Assembly: GCA_934193515.1 (NCBI GenBank)
Contig: CAKPVJ010000005.1
Location: 39,040 to 103,039 of the forward strand
Reading direction: 5' to 3'
DNA: 64,000 bases
Source: an uncultured Megasphaera sp.
Lineage (GTDB): Bacteria; Bacillota; Negativicutes; Veillonellales; Megasphaeraceae
Part shown: piece by piece, positions 34,917 through 42,842 of the stretch
How positions within the stretch are numbered: position 1 is the stretch's first letter
Layout of the letters: every line of letters begins with the position of its first letter
Notes under the pieces: generated by a model
Told to the model about the DNA's origin: nothing
What the model saw: the letters and a program-made list of their open reading frames with translations, nothing else
Database searches by the model: none
Position numbers and translations under genes: made by a program

Positions 34917-36227
34917 CTATTCTTCAGGCTCTGCGTGTGTCTTATCATCCGTTTGTTTCTGCAGCTGTTCTACCAACTCATCAAACCGTTCATCCGGTAT
35001 ATCCGGACAGTAGGCTGCCATGACTTTCTTCAATACTTCTTCACGCAGGCCGTCACCCAGTCCCATATCCAAGACAGCTTGTGCCTGCGTCAGTTCTTCC
35101 GTCACATCTACAATGCCAAAATTATCCGGATACGCTACGGTATACGTAATATCTTCATTCACCCATTGGGCAACTAAATTCATGACGGCAATTTCCGCAT
35201 GTGCACACTGCGCCGCAAAGTTTGCTAACTGCTGATTGGTGCGTTCAAATTCCCACTGTCTGGCAATGCCGCTGTTATTGTTTTGCGTCGTGCTGATGAT
35301 AAACGATAAGTTGGCCATGCGATACATTTCCTGCACCAAAGAGGCTATCTGATTTTGTAAAATCGTCGCCGGATCAGACGGCGGCGCAATAAATCCCGGT
35401 TCGTGGCTGTAATCCGGATTATACCCCAGAGCATTGTTTGTCCCTATCACCAAATCATTGACGTCTAAGGACGGAATGGTTAGTAAAGGAAATGTTTGAT
35501 TCCGCAGTATTTCACCCAGCCAAGAACAATGATTAAATAACGCTTTTGCCGTTCGTGCGATGGGTAATAACTCCGGTGCCGGCCTCATCGTCTTCTGTTC
35601 CAGCATACGGCTAAATAACGGGACAACAGGAACACAGCCAAGATTATGCGTTCCCTGCTGCAGGGCTATGCCGTCTCCCCAAATTTTCCACGATTTTCTA
35701 TCGAAATATACATACCTATACTGAACGGTACCGCTTTCTATACAGGCAATTTCCTTAAATTTGATGTATTCCAAGTCGCCAGTTTTATCAATGCCATACT
35801 CTTCCAAGTTCTCCGGTTCTAATACGTATGCATAAGGGAACTGGCGACGCTGCAGCATTTCCTGCAAACTTCTGGAATTGGAATTGCGCACATTATCAAC
35901 CACAATAAACGATATACCGTATATTTTGGCCATGACGGCGGCTCGTTTGATAAAAAGCTGTATATTAGTTCCTGATGCGTCTACATCCATAGAAAAGTTC
36001 TTGATAATCCGTTCAGCTGTTCCATGATAATCCCGCAGCAGGTTCTTTTTGAAAATCGGATCGACCAACGCGTTGACAATCGGCGCAAAATAATTCAGGT
36101 AATATGCATTTTTCCGTCTATAGGTATAATCTTCATCGCTTTCTCGTTTGTGCTTATTAAGGTACGTGCCATTTTCAAATCCTCCAGTACCAAAATACGC
36201 ATCTTTTAATAACTGATACCCAAACAT
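34917..36227 (-). CDS. Portal protein (DUF4055-type)
   Basis: 436 residues. Forms the dodecameric ring through which DNA enters and leaves the head. N-terminal YLNKHKRESDEDYTYRRKNA and NYFAPIVNALVDPIFKK, central VMAKIYGISFIVVDN and the helix QNQIASLVQEMYRMANLSF are typical of DUF4055-like portals. Acidic C-terminal tail. Lies between terL and the MuF gene. Confidence 0.85.
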   Translation of the reverse strand: MFGYQLLKDAYFGTGGFENGTYLNKHKRESDEDYTYRRKNAYYLNYFAPIVNALVDPIFKKNLLRDYHGTAERIIKNFSMDVDASGTNIQLFIKRAAVMAKIYGISFIVVDNVRNSNSRSLQEMLQRRQFPYAYVLEPENLEEYGIDKTGDLEYIKFKEIACIESGTVQYRYVYFDRKSWKIWGDGIALQQGTHNLGCVPVVPLFSRMLEQKTMRPAPELLPIARTAKALFNHCSWLGEILRNQTFPLLTIPSLDVNDLVIGTNNALGYNPDYSHEPGFIAPPSDPATILQNQIASLVQEMYRMANLSFIISTTQNNNSGIARQWEFERTNQQLANFAAQCAHAEIAVMNLVAQWVNEDITYTVAYPDNFGIVDVTEELTQAQAVLDMGLGDGLREEVLKKVMAAYCPDIPDERFDELVEQLQKQTDDKTHAEPEE

Positions 36228-36235
36228 AATACCTC

Positions 36236-37486
36236 CTAATAATTTACCCGTTTTGTTACGACCTTATTTCGCGTCATAACTTCAGTCATAGCATAGCGAA
36301 CTGCATCAATGGCATGATTGTTTGCATCCGGATACGCACTAATAAACTGTCCGTCTTTATTGCGTTCATACTCATAACCAACAAACTCTCGATAGGTATT
36401 CGGACATCTTCGCTTGTCAATATAAATATGTGTCCGGCTCTGTAGCCATTTCATCCCATAATCAATACTATCCGGCCCTTTTTTGGCGCCAGATATATTC
36501 AAGCCGGAAAGGCTCATTTCAGCAATGGATTTGGGGTCTGCTGCATCGGCCAACATCCTATGCCCATGTATTCTTGGCTTGATACGTTCTACAGCCTGTT
36601 TATTCGTCAGTTTCTGCTGATACACCTCGTCAAAAATATACAGGTCTTCATGTTTGGCGTCGTAATACATCGCTACAAACGCCAATGGGTCTACCGCAAA
36701 GCCGAAGTCCAGGCCGTAATACAACCTGTCAAAATTTCTTACAAATTCGTCGCTCATGGCCATGTCTTCCACATTCTCGAAGACAGCACCGCCGGTACCG
36801 GTAACTTCACCAAGGTATTCATGCCTGTACAGGACTTCGCTTTTTGCCTTCAGCTTTTCCGCTTCCAGAACAAACTGCTCACCTAGCCAGCCACGGGGTA
36901 CCTGCAGGTATGTCGAGTGATGCACGAATCGGTCCGCATCGTCTGTCAGAATTTCTTCATTGACCCAGTTATTCCGGCTTTTCGGCGGGTTGTACGTACA
37001 AAATACCCAGTACGTTGAGCCGCCGCGCAGGAGCGACTGCAGCACGTTGCGTATTTCTTCCATGCCGCTGAATTGATCCAATTCTTCAAACCACACAATG
37101 CCGACATAGCCAAAGGGCAATTTAATGGATTTTACTTTTGCCGGGTCATCCAGCCCAAAGAATAATATCTTCTGTCCTGTCGGCGTATACGTAATTTCAT
37201 GGGGTGACGTAATAAACTTATACCGGTCTATTACGCCAAGCCGTTCAATTCCCCATTGGATTTGTGGATACACGCTGTTTTTGATGGTATTGCGTACTTT
37301 GCGCAGCACCACAGCATGACACTGCGGATGCTGCATCAACAGAAGCGGAATATCTACGCCAACAAAAGAGGATTTTGTAGAGCCACGCCCGCCGGCAAAC
37401 CAATAAAAAGTATGTCCATGTTCTTGTATATCCCAAAAGGCATCATCAAATGCCGGCGACACTAATGACGCTACATTAACTTTCAT
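36236..37486 (-). CDS. terL: Terminase large subunit, PBSX family
   Basis: 416 residues from ATG 37486 (GGAGG upstream). The DNA-packaging motor: Walker A-like AGGRGSTKSSF around residue 32, Walker B VGIVWFEELDQ, coupling motif VFCTYNPP, and the nuclease domain starting with YYGLDFGFAVDP and ending around NNHAIDAVRYAM. Overlaps the end of terS by 11 bp. Confidence 0.94.
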   Translation of the reverse strand: MKVNVASLVSPAFDDAFWDIQEHGHTFYWFAGGRGSTKSSFVGVDIPLLLMQHPQCHAVVLRKVRNTIKNSVYPQIQWGIERLGVIDRYKFITSPHEITYTPTGQKILFFGLDDPAKVKSIKLPFGYVGIVWFEELDQFSGMEEIRNVLQSLLRGGSTYWVFCTYNPPKSRNNWVNEEILTDDADRFVHHSTYLQVPRGWLGEQFVLEAEKLKAKSEVLYRHEYLGEVTGTGGAVFENVEDMAMSDEFVRNFDRLYYGLDFGFAVDPLAFVAMYYDAKHEDLYIFDEVYQQKLTNKQAVERIKPRIHGHRMLADAADPKSIAEMSLSGLNISGAKKGPDSIDYGMKWLQSRTHIYIDKRRCPNTYREFVGYEYERNKDGQFISAYPDANNHAIDAVRYAMTEVMTRNKVVTKRVNY

Positions 37487-37979
37487 CGGTATGCGCCTCC
37501 TTCCTGTCAAACGTAAACGTTACCGTTTCCGCTTGTTTATCCGTATTCCGTTCTGCAATTTCGGCTTTGAGCTTTGCGTTTCTAAGCTGCTGTTCCTCCA
37601 CGTCCAGCTTCATGGGATAGCGTTTCAGTAAAAGCTCAGCAGCTTTCAATCGGTCTTTTGCACCAATTTGCTTCTTCACGATGACGGCAGACGAATATCC
37701 TTCACCGCAGCCTTCTACGGCAACGACCTCCTCGACAATTTCACCGCGCATAGATTGCGATAAAAACTGAATAATTTCCTCTGGTGTCGCCGTTTTCCTT
37801 TTCTCGATTTCTTTCATACGCCGATGAAGAACATTATTTATTTCAGGTTTCTTCAGGTTTTCATTGCCTATAGAGTACGCCGTTTTCTTACTGTACCCGG
37901 CCATGAGCGCAGCTTTCGTTGCATTTCCTGTTTCAATATATGCTTCAACAAATCGCTGTTGTTTTTCGGTTAGTTTCAT
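37476..37979 (-). CDS. terS: Terminase small subunit
   Basis: 167 residues. N-terminal TEKQQRFVEAYIETGNATKAALMAGYS (in pieces) is the DNA-binding helix-turn-helix of the terminase_2 family, which recognises the packaging site. C-terminal half is a charged coiled coil (QQLRNAKLKAEIAER). First gene of the late operon; the packaging site is probably nearby, perhaps in 37980-38300. Confidence 0.92.
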   Translation of the reverse strand: MKLTEKQQRFVEAYIETGNATKAALMAGYSKKTAYSIGNENLKKPEINNVLHRRMKEIEKRKTATPEEIIQFLSQSMRGEIVEEVVAVEGCGEGYSSAVIVKKQIGAKDRLKAAELLLKRYPMKLDVEEQQLRNAKLKAEIAERNTDKQAETVTFTFDRKEAHTDES

Positions 37980-38126
37980 TTACATTTGTCACCACCTAAC
38001 ACACCTCCCTATAATTATTTTATAAATTTGTCATATTATTGTTTTATTTATTCATATATTATACTTATAAATATTTTTAATACGGTGTATTTGTGATTAT
38101 AAATAATATTTATACAAAATACGCAT

Positions 38127-38155
38127 TTGACTAATCGAAAAAAAAGAGTTATATT
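38127..38155 (+). promoter_or_regulatory. Strong sigma70-type promoter of the candidate ncRNA
   Basis: TTGACT (38127-38132), 17-bp spacer and TATATT (38150-38155), plus strand, opposite to the late operon. Confidence 0.75.
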
Positions 38156-38161
38156 ATAAGT

Positions 38162-38296
38162 GACTTATAAGTGGATTCACAGACCACTGCTAGGTAATGT
38201 CGCGAATTATTTAGCAAAGACGACTAGATATTAATTTTTATCCTCGTCCGGTCGCATCCCGAAAAAAGACCCTAGATAATCTAGGGTCTTTTTTCG
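38162..38296 (+). ncRNA. Candidate phage small RNA (about 130 nt)
   Basis: Starts just after a strong promoter and ends in a perfect terminator (AAAAAAGACCCTAGA/TCTAGGGTCTTTTTT, 38262-38294). It has no open frame over six codons. Two hairpins can be drawn by eye: AGTGG/CCACT (38170-38174 with 38184-38188) and CTA..GTCG/CGACTAG (38190-38202 with 38221-38227). I do not recognise a known RNA family. Confidence 0.55.
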
Positions 38297-38327
38297 TTAT
38301 TACAACATGTGGTATAATATTAAATGT

Positions 38328-38341
38328 GCGGGGCGCCCCGC
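38328..38341. repeat. Perfect 14-bp GC palindrome at the start of the small plus-strand gene
   Basis: GCGGGGCGCCCCGC in an AT-rich setting, about 10 bp after an extended -10 element TGGTATAAT (38311-38318). It could be an operator or a 5' hairpin in the mRNA. Confidence 0.6.
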
Positions 38342-38372
38342 CTCAATCCCAAAAGGAAGTGAGGTGGTTGCT

Positions 38373-38540
38373 GTGGATCATACTTATAAGTCAGAAGTTA
38401 TCTTCCGTGCTTGGAGAAAAGACCCTAGAACCGGCAAGATTTTGTACGCTCGGAACTACGGACTTCGTGCCTGGCCAATTCCGGTATCGGAATTAAAAGA
38501 AAACTCCAATGATTCTCAGTCTCGTACACCCGCTGAATAG
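38373..38540 (+). CDS. Small conserved-looking phage protein of unknown function
   Basis: 55 residues from GTG 38373 with GAGGTGG upstream; GTG 38364 is an alternative. Core sequence FRAWRKDPRTGKILYARNYG and LRAWPIPV looks like a small beta protein with many aromatic and basic residues, and I have the impression of similar short proteins in other Firmicute prophages. It stands alone on the plus strand between the late and early modules with its own promoter and terminator. Confidence 0.65.
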   Translation: MDHTYKSEVIFRAWRKDPRTGKILYARNYGLRAWPIPVSELKENSNDSQSRTPAE

Positions 38541-38558
38541 GATCGCAACCTGTTTAGC

Positions 38559-38609
38559 AAAAAAGCTGTCGCACGAAGAGGAATTTCTTCTTCGGCGGCA
38601 GCTTTTTTC
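38559..38609 (+). terminator. Terminator of the small plus-strand gene
   Basis: AAAAAAGCTG..CGC / GCGGCAGCTTTTTT hairpin with six T, 18 bp past the stop. Confidence 0.8.
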
Positions 38610-38660
38610 TTTTACAGACTTTTGGAGACCGCCGTGCTGCCGCTACACCATGCGCCTATG

Positions 38661-38692
38661 AAAAAAAGATGCCTAGAAAACTAAGCATCTTT
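38661..38692 (-). terminator. Terminator of the two-gene membrane cassette
   Basis: AAAGATGCTTAG/CTAGGCATCTTTTTTT on the minus strand, 20 bp after the stop of the 150-aa membrane protein. Confidence 0.8.
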
Positions 38693-38711
38693 GATATTAT
38701 AATATAAATTT

Positions 38712-39164
38712 TTAATCCTCATTAATAAGTACTTCTAAAAACCACAGTGTCATACGTTGTAATCTTATGAAATAGCATAAAAAACTTTCTACACAAACAA
38801 AGTAAAAAATATATACCCATTGAAAAAAAGAATAGCCCGTAATAAGAATTAAAGAGTAGACTAAAACAAAAATTCCTAAGAAAAAAAACATGCTATAACT
38901 CCACACAAATTTTTTAGTTAAGTTTCTTTGACGAAGTCTTAAAAAAACAGGCCTATTAGTAATTGAGAAAAAAACGGAAACAGTTGTTGCTACAAAACCT
39001 AACAAAATAGCCATTATATTGCCTACTAAAGATAAAAAATCTTTAGTAACAAAACCTTTTAAGCATTCCGCATTTAAATGTAGGCACAAGTATATGGTAA
39101 TTATTACACTCACTACCCAAATGAATGCCTCTATAGTTTTCAGTATTGACGTTATTATTTTCAT
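38712..39164 (-). CDS. Four-helix membrane protein, candidate exclusion/abortive-infection effector
   Basis: 150 residues with four hydrophobic segments: FIWVVSVIITIYLCLHL, LVGNIMAILLGFVATTVSVF, MFFFLGIFVLVYSLILITGY and WVYIFYFVCVESFLCYF, with basic loops between. No family recognised. The start overlaps the stop of the 298-aa gene by four bases, so the two are coupled. Size and topology recall lambda RexB (144 residues, four helices), an ion channel that depolarises the cell, but I see no sequence similarity. The gene is clearly more AT-rich than its neighbours, a sign of a separately acquired cassette. Confidence 0.6.
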   Translation of the reverse strand: MKIITSILKTIEAFIWVVSVIITIYLCLHLNAECLKGFVTKDFLSLVGNIMAILLGFVATTVSVFFSITNRPVFLRLRQRNLTKKFVWSYSMFFFLGIFVLVYSLILITGYSFFQWVYIFYFVCVESFLCYFIRLQRMTLWFLEVLINED

Positions 39165-40057
39165 GATTGCCCTCGGATTTTTTTTAAGACATCAGAATAT
39201 TTCTTAACCATTTCATGCCATATTCTAATATGGGTGATGGGTTGCTGTTTAGAATATCTCAATCGAAACGAACTTTCTATCCGTTGCTCTAAAAAATCGA
39301 TTTCCTCAACTGGTGAATCTGGATCCTTTCTTACCTTTGCCTTTAAAGTTGACATATTATTATGCCGTAATGCATTCTTTACAAACGAAACAATTTTATC
39401 TTTTTTCAAAGATAACGTTCCTCTATTGTGACTTTCTATGGACAAATGGCAAACCATATTTTTAGCACCAAAATAATTTCCTGTATTTTTTATAGCATCC
39501 TCAAGATTATCATTATTCAAATCTACACACGAAAAATCAAGAGAACGAAAAACCGCGTATTTAAAATCTCGCTGAGAAGAATCCAACATGGGTTCAAAAA
39601 TGTAAGTGGTATCTTCATCAAAAAGTCGCTTCCCGATTTGTCCAAAGTAGTCATAAATCTTGCCAGAAGAAACACTGTAAAAATTTCTTTGTATAGCAAT
39701 AACATGCTCTGCAGGAGAATATAAACAAGTAACATCTTCTCCCACAAATTCATCATCTTCTAATTCAATTTCATCAAATCCCCCATTTGAATCAACTTTA
39801 CTTGGTATTATGCTGCTTCTTACTTTTACAAATTGAAGTCGCCAAAATTCTTTTTCTTTTTTAACCACTTGTAATCTGATTTCATCATATGAAGCCCCTG
39901 CCTCTAATCTCCTATCCATAACATTTAAAGCGCTCAATCGTTCTAACAACGATTCCAATTCACCACAATCAATTCTCATGCCCGTATCAGCTTCTACATT
40001 TAAACAAGAAACTCTAAAATAATGTACTCGAATAGTTTTTGTAGATGATATAGCCAT
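39161..40057 (-). CDS. Soluble partner protein (DUF6731-like), candidate sensor of the membrane cassette
   Basis: 298 residues, no membrane segment, mixed alpha/beta. Starts MAISSTKTIRVHYFRVSCL and has an acidic stretch DEIELEDDEFVGEDVTCLY, EHVIAIQRNF and a basic end. From memory it resembles the uncharacterised DUF6731 group; I am not sure. It precedes the four-helix gene in a two-gene unit with its own promoter and terminator, inserted between terS and the early operon. A sensor-effector pair such as RexA-RexB is a reasonable model, untested. Confidence 0.55.
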   Translation of the reverse strand: MAISSTKTIRVHYFRVSCLNVEADTGMRIDCGELESLLERLSALNVMDRRLEAGASYDEIRLQVVKKEKEFWRLQFVKVRSSIIPSKVDSNGGFDEIELEDDEFVGEDVTCLYSPAEHVIAIQRNFYSVSSGKIYDYFGQIGKRLFDEDTTYIFEPMLDSSQRDFKYAVFRSLDFSCVDLNNDNLEDAIKNTGNYFGAKNMVCHLSIESHNRGTLSLKKDKIVSFVKNALRHNNMSTLKAKVRKDPDSPVEEIDFLEQRIESSFRLRYSKQQPITHIRIWHEMVKKYSDVLKKIRGQS

Positions 40058-40094
40058 AATCTCTCGTACCTCTCAAATATAATTTTATAACTAA

Positions 40095-40103
40095 ATTATA
40101 TCA
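40095..40103 (-). promoter_or_regulatory. Extended -10 promoter of the two-gene cassette
   Basis: TGATATAAT on the minus strand, about 40 bp before the start codon; no good -35 element. Confidence 0.5.
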
Positions 40104-40131
40104 TAAGTTATACGAGAAATACTACCTATGC

Positions 40132-40302
40132 TCATTTAAAGAACCGATGCCGATTCCCAGATTTTACAGGCCCATGAACCAATGCCGTCCGGTTATCTGC
40201 CTCTTGTTTAGGCGGCTGCCATGCACATTCTCCTTGGAGTTCTTTGTGGACGGTGCGACGCTTGTGATGATGTTTACAGTTCCGTACGGCATACTGTTCC
40301 AT
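40132..40302 (-). CDS. Possible small basic protein, hypothetical
   Basis: 56 residues from ATG 40302 (GCAGGTGAAACC upstream): MEQYAVRNCKHHHKRRTV and so on, rich in His, Arg and Lys. It lies after the terminator of the early operon and has no visible promoter, so it may not be a gene. No family recognised. Confidence 0.3.
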   Translation of the reverse strand: MEQYAVRNCKHHHKRRTVHKELQGECAWQPPKQEADNRTALVHGPVKSGNRHRFFK

Positions 40303-40326
40303 GGTTTCACCTGCTTTCATGAAAGC

Positions 40327-40385
40327 AAAAAGAGACCCGCCAACAAGTCCATTTTCAAAAATAGACCCTCAGCAAAGTCTCTTTA
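40327..40385 (-). terminator. Terminator of the early (replication) operon
   Basis: AAAGAGACTTTGC...GGGTCTCTTTTT on the minus strand with an inner GTC/GAC pairing, about 160 bp after the ArpU-like gene. Confidence 0.6.
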
Positions 40386-40517
40386 TAATAAATATATAGA
40401 ACAGGAATACAGGCGTATAGTTTATATAGCCTGTGTTCCTTGGTCCCTTCTTTCATGTTTTCATTATATCGCATCTTTCTGCCTTTTTCATTCGCGAAAT
40501 ATTTTCCAAGCAAGAGG

Positions 40518-40537
40518 TTATCCACAATGTATCCACA
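40518..40537 (+). promoter_or_regulatory. Two tandem DnaA boxes
   Basis: TTATCCACA (40518-40526, perfect consensus) and GTATCCACA (40529-40537), 11 bp apart, just past the last early gene. Possible DnaA-binding part of a phage origin or of host control. Confidence 0.5.
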
Positions 40538-40541
40538 ATCG

Positions 40542-41060
40542 CTACTCAATAAAAACAAATTGCGTTTGAATAGGCATAGCCCGCAAGCCAAAATAACGGT
40601 TCGCTAACTCCTGTAGGGCAGCCTTACCGTGCTTGAAACAAAATGTCGTGCTGGCATTAACGATTTTAGCTGTGCATTCCCAACTCTTTACCCCGTCAAT
40701 GTAATAGTTTTCCAAAATTCTCCTGTCCGTATCATCCAGTTCATGCAGACATCTCGTCAATCGATCCATTCGCGTTTTGACATCTTTTAAATTGCGTTTT
40801 AGCCGTTTCTGCTCTTCTTTTAACTGTTCATGCCGGAGATAGTCCTGTTCCTGCGGGCTGGTTCCATCACTGCCGCCGCAACCGCCGGCACCTGAAAGAG
40901 CGGGCACCCGCGGAACTGGTTTTTCTGCCAAGATAAAATCTATATCTTGAATGCGCATTTCTGTATCATGGATATACTGTATAAATGCTGCGTAATGCAA
41001 TAGATATTCTTTTATAATCAAGACATAATCGTTATGTTCATAAATCGTACGTACTGGCAT
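40542..41060 (-). CDS. ArpU/sigma-like late transcription regulator
   Basis: 172 residues. The N-terminal half is helical and charged; the C-terminal third has a sigma region 4-like helix-turn-helix: LDDTDRRILENYYIDGVKSW, then STTFCFKHGKAALQELANR. This is the pattern of ArpU/DUF1492-type proteins at the end of early operons, thought to switch on late genes. It is the last early gene and faces the terS promoter region. Confidence 0.75.
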   Translation of the reverse strand: MPVRTIYEHNDYVLIIKEYLLHYAAFIQYIHDTEMRIQDIDFILAEKPVPRVPALSGAGGCGGSDGTSPQEQDYLRHEQLKEEQKRLKRNLKDVKTRMDRLTRCLHELDDTDRRILENYYIDGVKSWECTAKIVNASTTFCFKHGKAALQELANRYFGLRAMPIQTQFVFIE

Positions 41061-41064
41061 TATA

Positions 41065-41310
41065 CTACCCCCTTTTTATGGCACGGCGAAAACTTCGTTC
41101 TGCCGTATCTTTTCGATGCGCTGAACAATATCGCTCATTTTTACATTTCCGTACCCATTGGCCAAACTCGTCAGGAAACCAATAATACGCCCCATCATCC
41201 AAAAGCCGCCCGCAATATGCGCAGCGGCTCCGGATTTTAGGCGGAGCCGGTTCAGTCGTCCATGGCGGAAGGGGCTTCTTATTTTTCCAACGCCTGTTTT
41301 TGCGTCCCAT
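41065..41310 (-). CDS. Small zinc-finger-like phage protein
   Basis: 81 residues, very basic. A CAYCG...RYCSAH arrangement gives one Cys/His zinc site with tryptophans around it. Four bp before the ArpU-like gene. No function known; nucleic-acid binding is likely from charge and zinc ligands. Confidence 0.7.
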   Translation of the reverse strand: MGRKNRRWKNKKPLPPWTTEPAPPKIRSRCAYCGRLLDDGAYYWFPDEFGQWVRKCKNERYCSAHRKDTAERSFRRAIKRG

Positions 41311-41399
41311 TTCCTTTCTCTCCTTTGTTGTTTGTTTAAATGTGTAATTTATCGTTTCAATGGCAAAACTTGCTTATACGGGAAACTAAAACGTATTAG

Positions 41400-41501
41400 C
41401 TATATTTCCTCTATTAAGCAGGACGCCGCCCAAAAAGAAAATGTTATCCAAAATAAAACAATGTAAATTTTTAAAATCCACCATGCGATTCGTTTGCTCA
41501 C
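41400..41501 (-). CDS. 33-aa single-helix membrane peptide
   Basis: GTG start at 41501 overlaps the TGA of the upstream gene (CCGTGAGC) and is preceded by GGGGGAGGTGATACC, a very strong ribosome site. The product is one hydrophobic helix (WWILKIYIVLFWITFSFW) with a short polar tail. Too short for routine annotation; the ribosome site argues that it is real. Confidence 0.55.
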   Translation of the reverse strand: MSKRIAWWILKIYIVLFWITFSFWAASCLIEEI

Positions 41502-42022
41502 GGTATCACCTCCCCCAGTTTTCCCTGCTGTTTTTCCCTTTGCGGTACGACAAGTCCTTTTTGCTCTGCATCCCGCAGCCGCTTCAGCAGAGGCAATAAT
41601 AAATTCACATAATCATTCAGCGGCTCTTTCGTTTCGTTGTACTGCTGCATGTCACGCCAGCCATGACCGCCGATAATAGGCCGGATAACGTAGCCATATG
41701 TATTATCCGGAACCAATTCGCAGCCATTAGCACGCAGTGCGCAGAGAATCGTTGCCAAATCACTATCAAGGATAGCCGCTTGCAATAACAGCCATGCCCA
41801 CTGCCACCGATCCGACGGGTGGTATTTCTCGAAATCATCGGGATATTCTTCGACGGGCCAGTTTTCCGGCTTCCTGGCATTTTCCACATGCTGTACGATA
41901 TTTTCCACCAGACCTTTGATGTCTGGATCACGCTGCAGGAGCTGAGCATGAGGCGTTTCCATAGCTTCCAGCACTTCACGGAACGCGGACCGGGCCCGGG
42001 CAATCATTTCATTCCGTCCCAT
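41498..42022 (-). CDS. Hypothetical early phage protein
   Basis: 174 residues, soluble, rich in Trp and acidic residues (PENWPVEEYPDDFEKYHPSD). No family recognised. It lies between rusA and the 33-aa peptide in the early operon; neighbours indicate a role around DNA metabolism or regulation, no more can be said. Confidence 0.7.
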   Translation of the reverse strand: MGRNEMIARARSAFREVLEAMETPHAQLLQRDPDIKGLVENIVQHVENARKPENWPVEEYPDDFEKYHPSDRWQWAWLLLQAAILDSDLATILCALRANGCELVPDNTYGYVIRPIIGGHGWRDMQQYNETKEPLNDYVNLLLPLLKRLRDAEQKGLVVPQREKQQGKLGEVIP

Positions 42023-42031
42023 AGGCGCCTC

Positions 42032-42457
42032 CTAATGGTCGTCCAACAGTTCAATCTGGACGTAGATGCCGGACTGATGGGCGTAAAATTTTTGAATACA
42101 TTCCGAAGCGACCTGGGCATCATCCCGCCAGAACCCCAGCGACGTCAAGACGTCCTTGAGCATCTTGACCAGGTTATCCGTATCGGGCTTGGTTGCCTTC
42201 CACGTTAATTCCGGGTGCAGCTTCGTCGGCGGGTACATCCATTTCGTCGTCAAGGCCACGGGCCCCATGATCGGTTGGTCTGGCCGGAATTTCGTAAAAC
42301 TAGCCATGAACAGGGCCCGTGTTTCCTTCACGGCTGGCGGCTCGTACGTATGGGGCTTGCCATCACGCCCAACGACGAGCTTCTTCATCTGATGCGTCGC
42401 TGACGGAATCCGCTGCATGGGTACGAAGAAATGAATCATGCCTTTATCTGTCATCAT
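42032..42457 (-). CDS. RusA-like Holliday junction resolvase
   Basis: About 141 residues from ATG 42457 (AGGAGCAGGGA upstream); a longer in-frame extension overlaps the preceding gene and is not used. RusA family: KATKPDTDNLVKMLKDVLTS carries the catalytic aspartates that bind magnesium, followed by FWRDDAQV. Resolves branched DNA before packaging. Overlaps the upstream 95-aa gene by 14 bp. Confidence 0.88.
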   Translation of the reverse strand: MMTDKGMIHFFVPMQRIPSATHQMKKLVVGRDGKPHTYEPPAVKETRALFMASFTKFRPDQPIMGPVALTTKWMYPPTKLHPELTWKATKPDTDNLVKMLKDVLTSLGFWRDDAQVASECIQKFYAHQSGIYVQIELLDDH

Positions 42458-42731
42458 TCCCTGCTCCTTTCCTTGCCTTCCAGTTTTTATATGTGCACAT
42501 TTCGGTGCCATCGACTCCCAACAAGAAACATAAATAGTGTGACGACGTTCCGCCATCATAGCCGGTCCCGCGCAGAATCAGGAACGAGGCAACTTCTGCA
42601 AAGGTCGTATGGAGTTGACGATGGTAACATAAAAAGTTATCCATAATCCGCTCGGCCTTTTTGACATCGAAGCCATACGGCAAAATACGATGGCCAGCCG
42701 AATCTAAATATTCAATTTCTTGATTCATCAT
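42444..42731 (-). CDS. Hypothetical early phage protein
   Basis: 95 residues, with GAAAGGAG upstream. Contains FDVKKAERIMDNFLCYHRQL and a glycine-rich middle (LRGTGYDGGTSSHYL). No family recognised. Located directly before rusA and after the primase-helicase gene. Confidence 0.6.
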   Translation of the reverse strand: MMNQEIEYLDSAGHRILPYGFDVKKAERIMDNFLCYHRQLHTTFAEVASFLILRGTGYDGGTSSHYLCFLLGVDGTEMCTYKNWKARKGAGNDDR

Positions 42732-42788
42732 TTTTTCTACTCCTTTCGTCGCCGCATGGTCCTGTAAGGGGAAATAGTACGTTAAAAG

Positions 42789-42817
42789 AAAATGGTGGCT
42801 TTCAGCACCATTTTTTT
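42789..42817. terminator. Hairpin with T-run between primase-helicase and the rusA group
   Basis: AAAATGGTG/CACCATTTT; seven T on the plus strand, TTTTCTTTT on the minus strand. May be an attenuator inside the early operon. Confidence 0.5.
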
Positions 42818-42842
42818 AGTACTATTTTCCCCAGGACCCACA

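Noticed and set aside
40355..40591. 78-residue minus-strand open frame after the ArpU-like gene
   Set aside because: Starts inside that gene in another frame and spans the DnaA boxes and terminator; no support.
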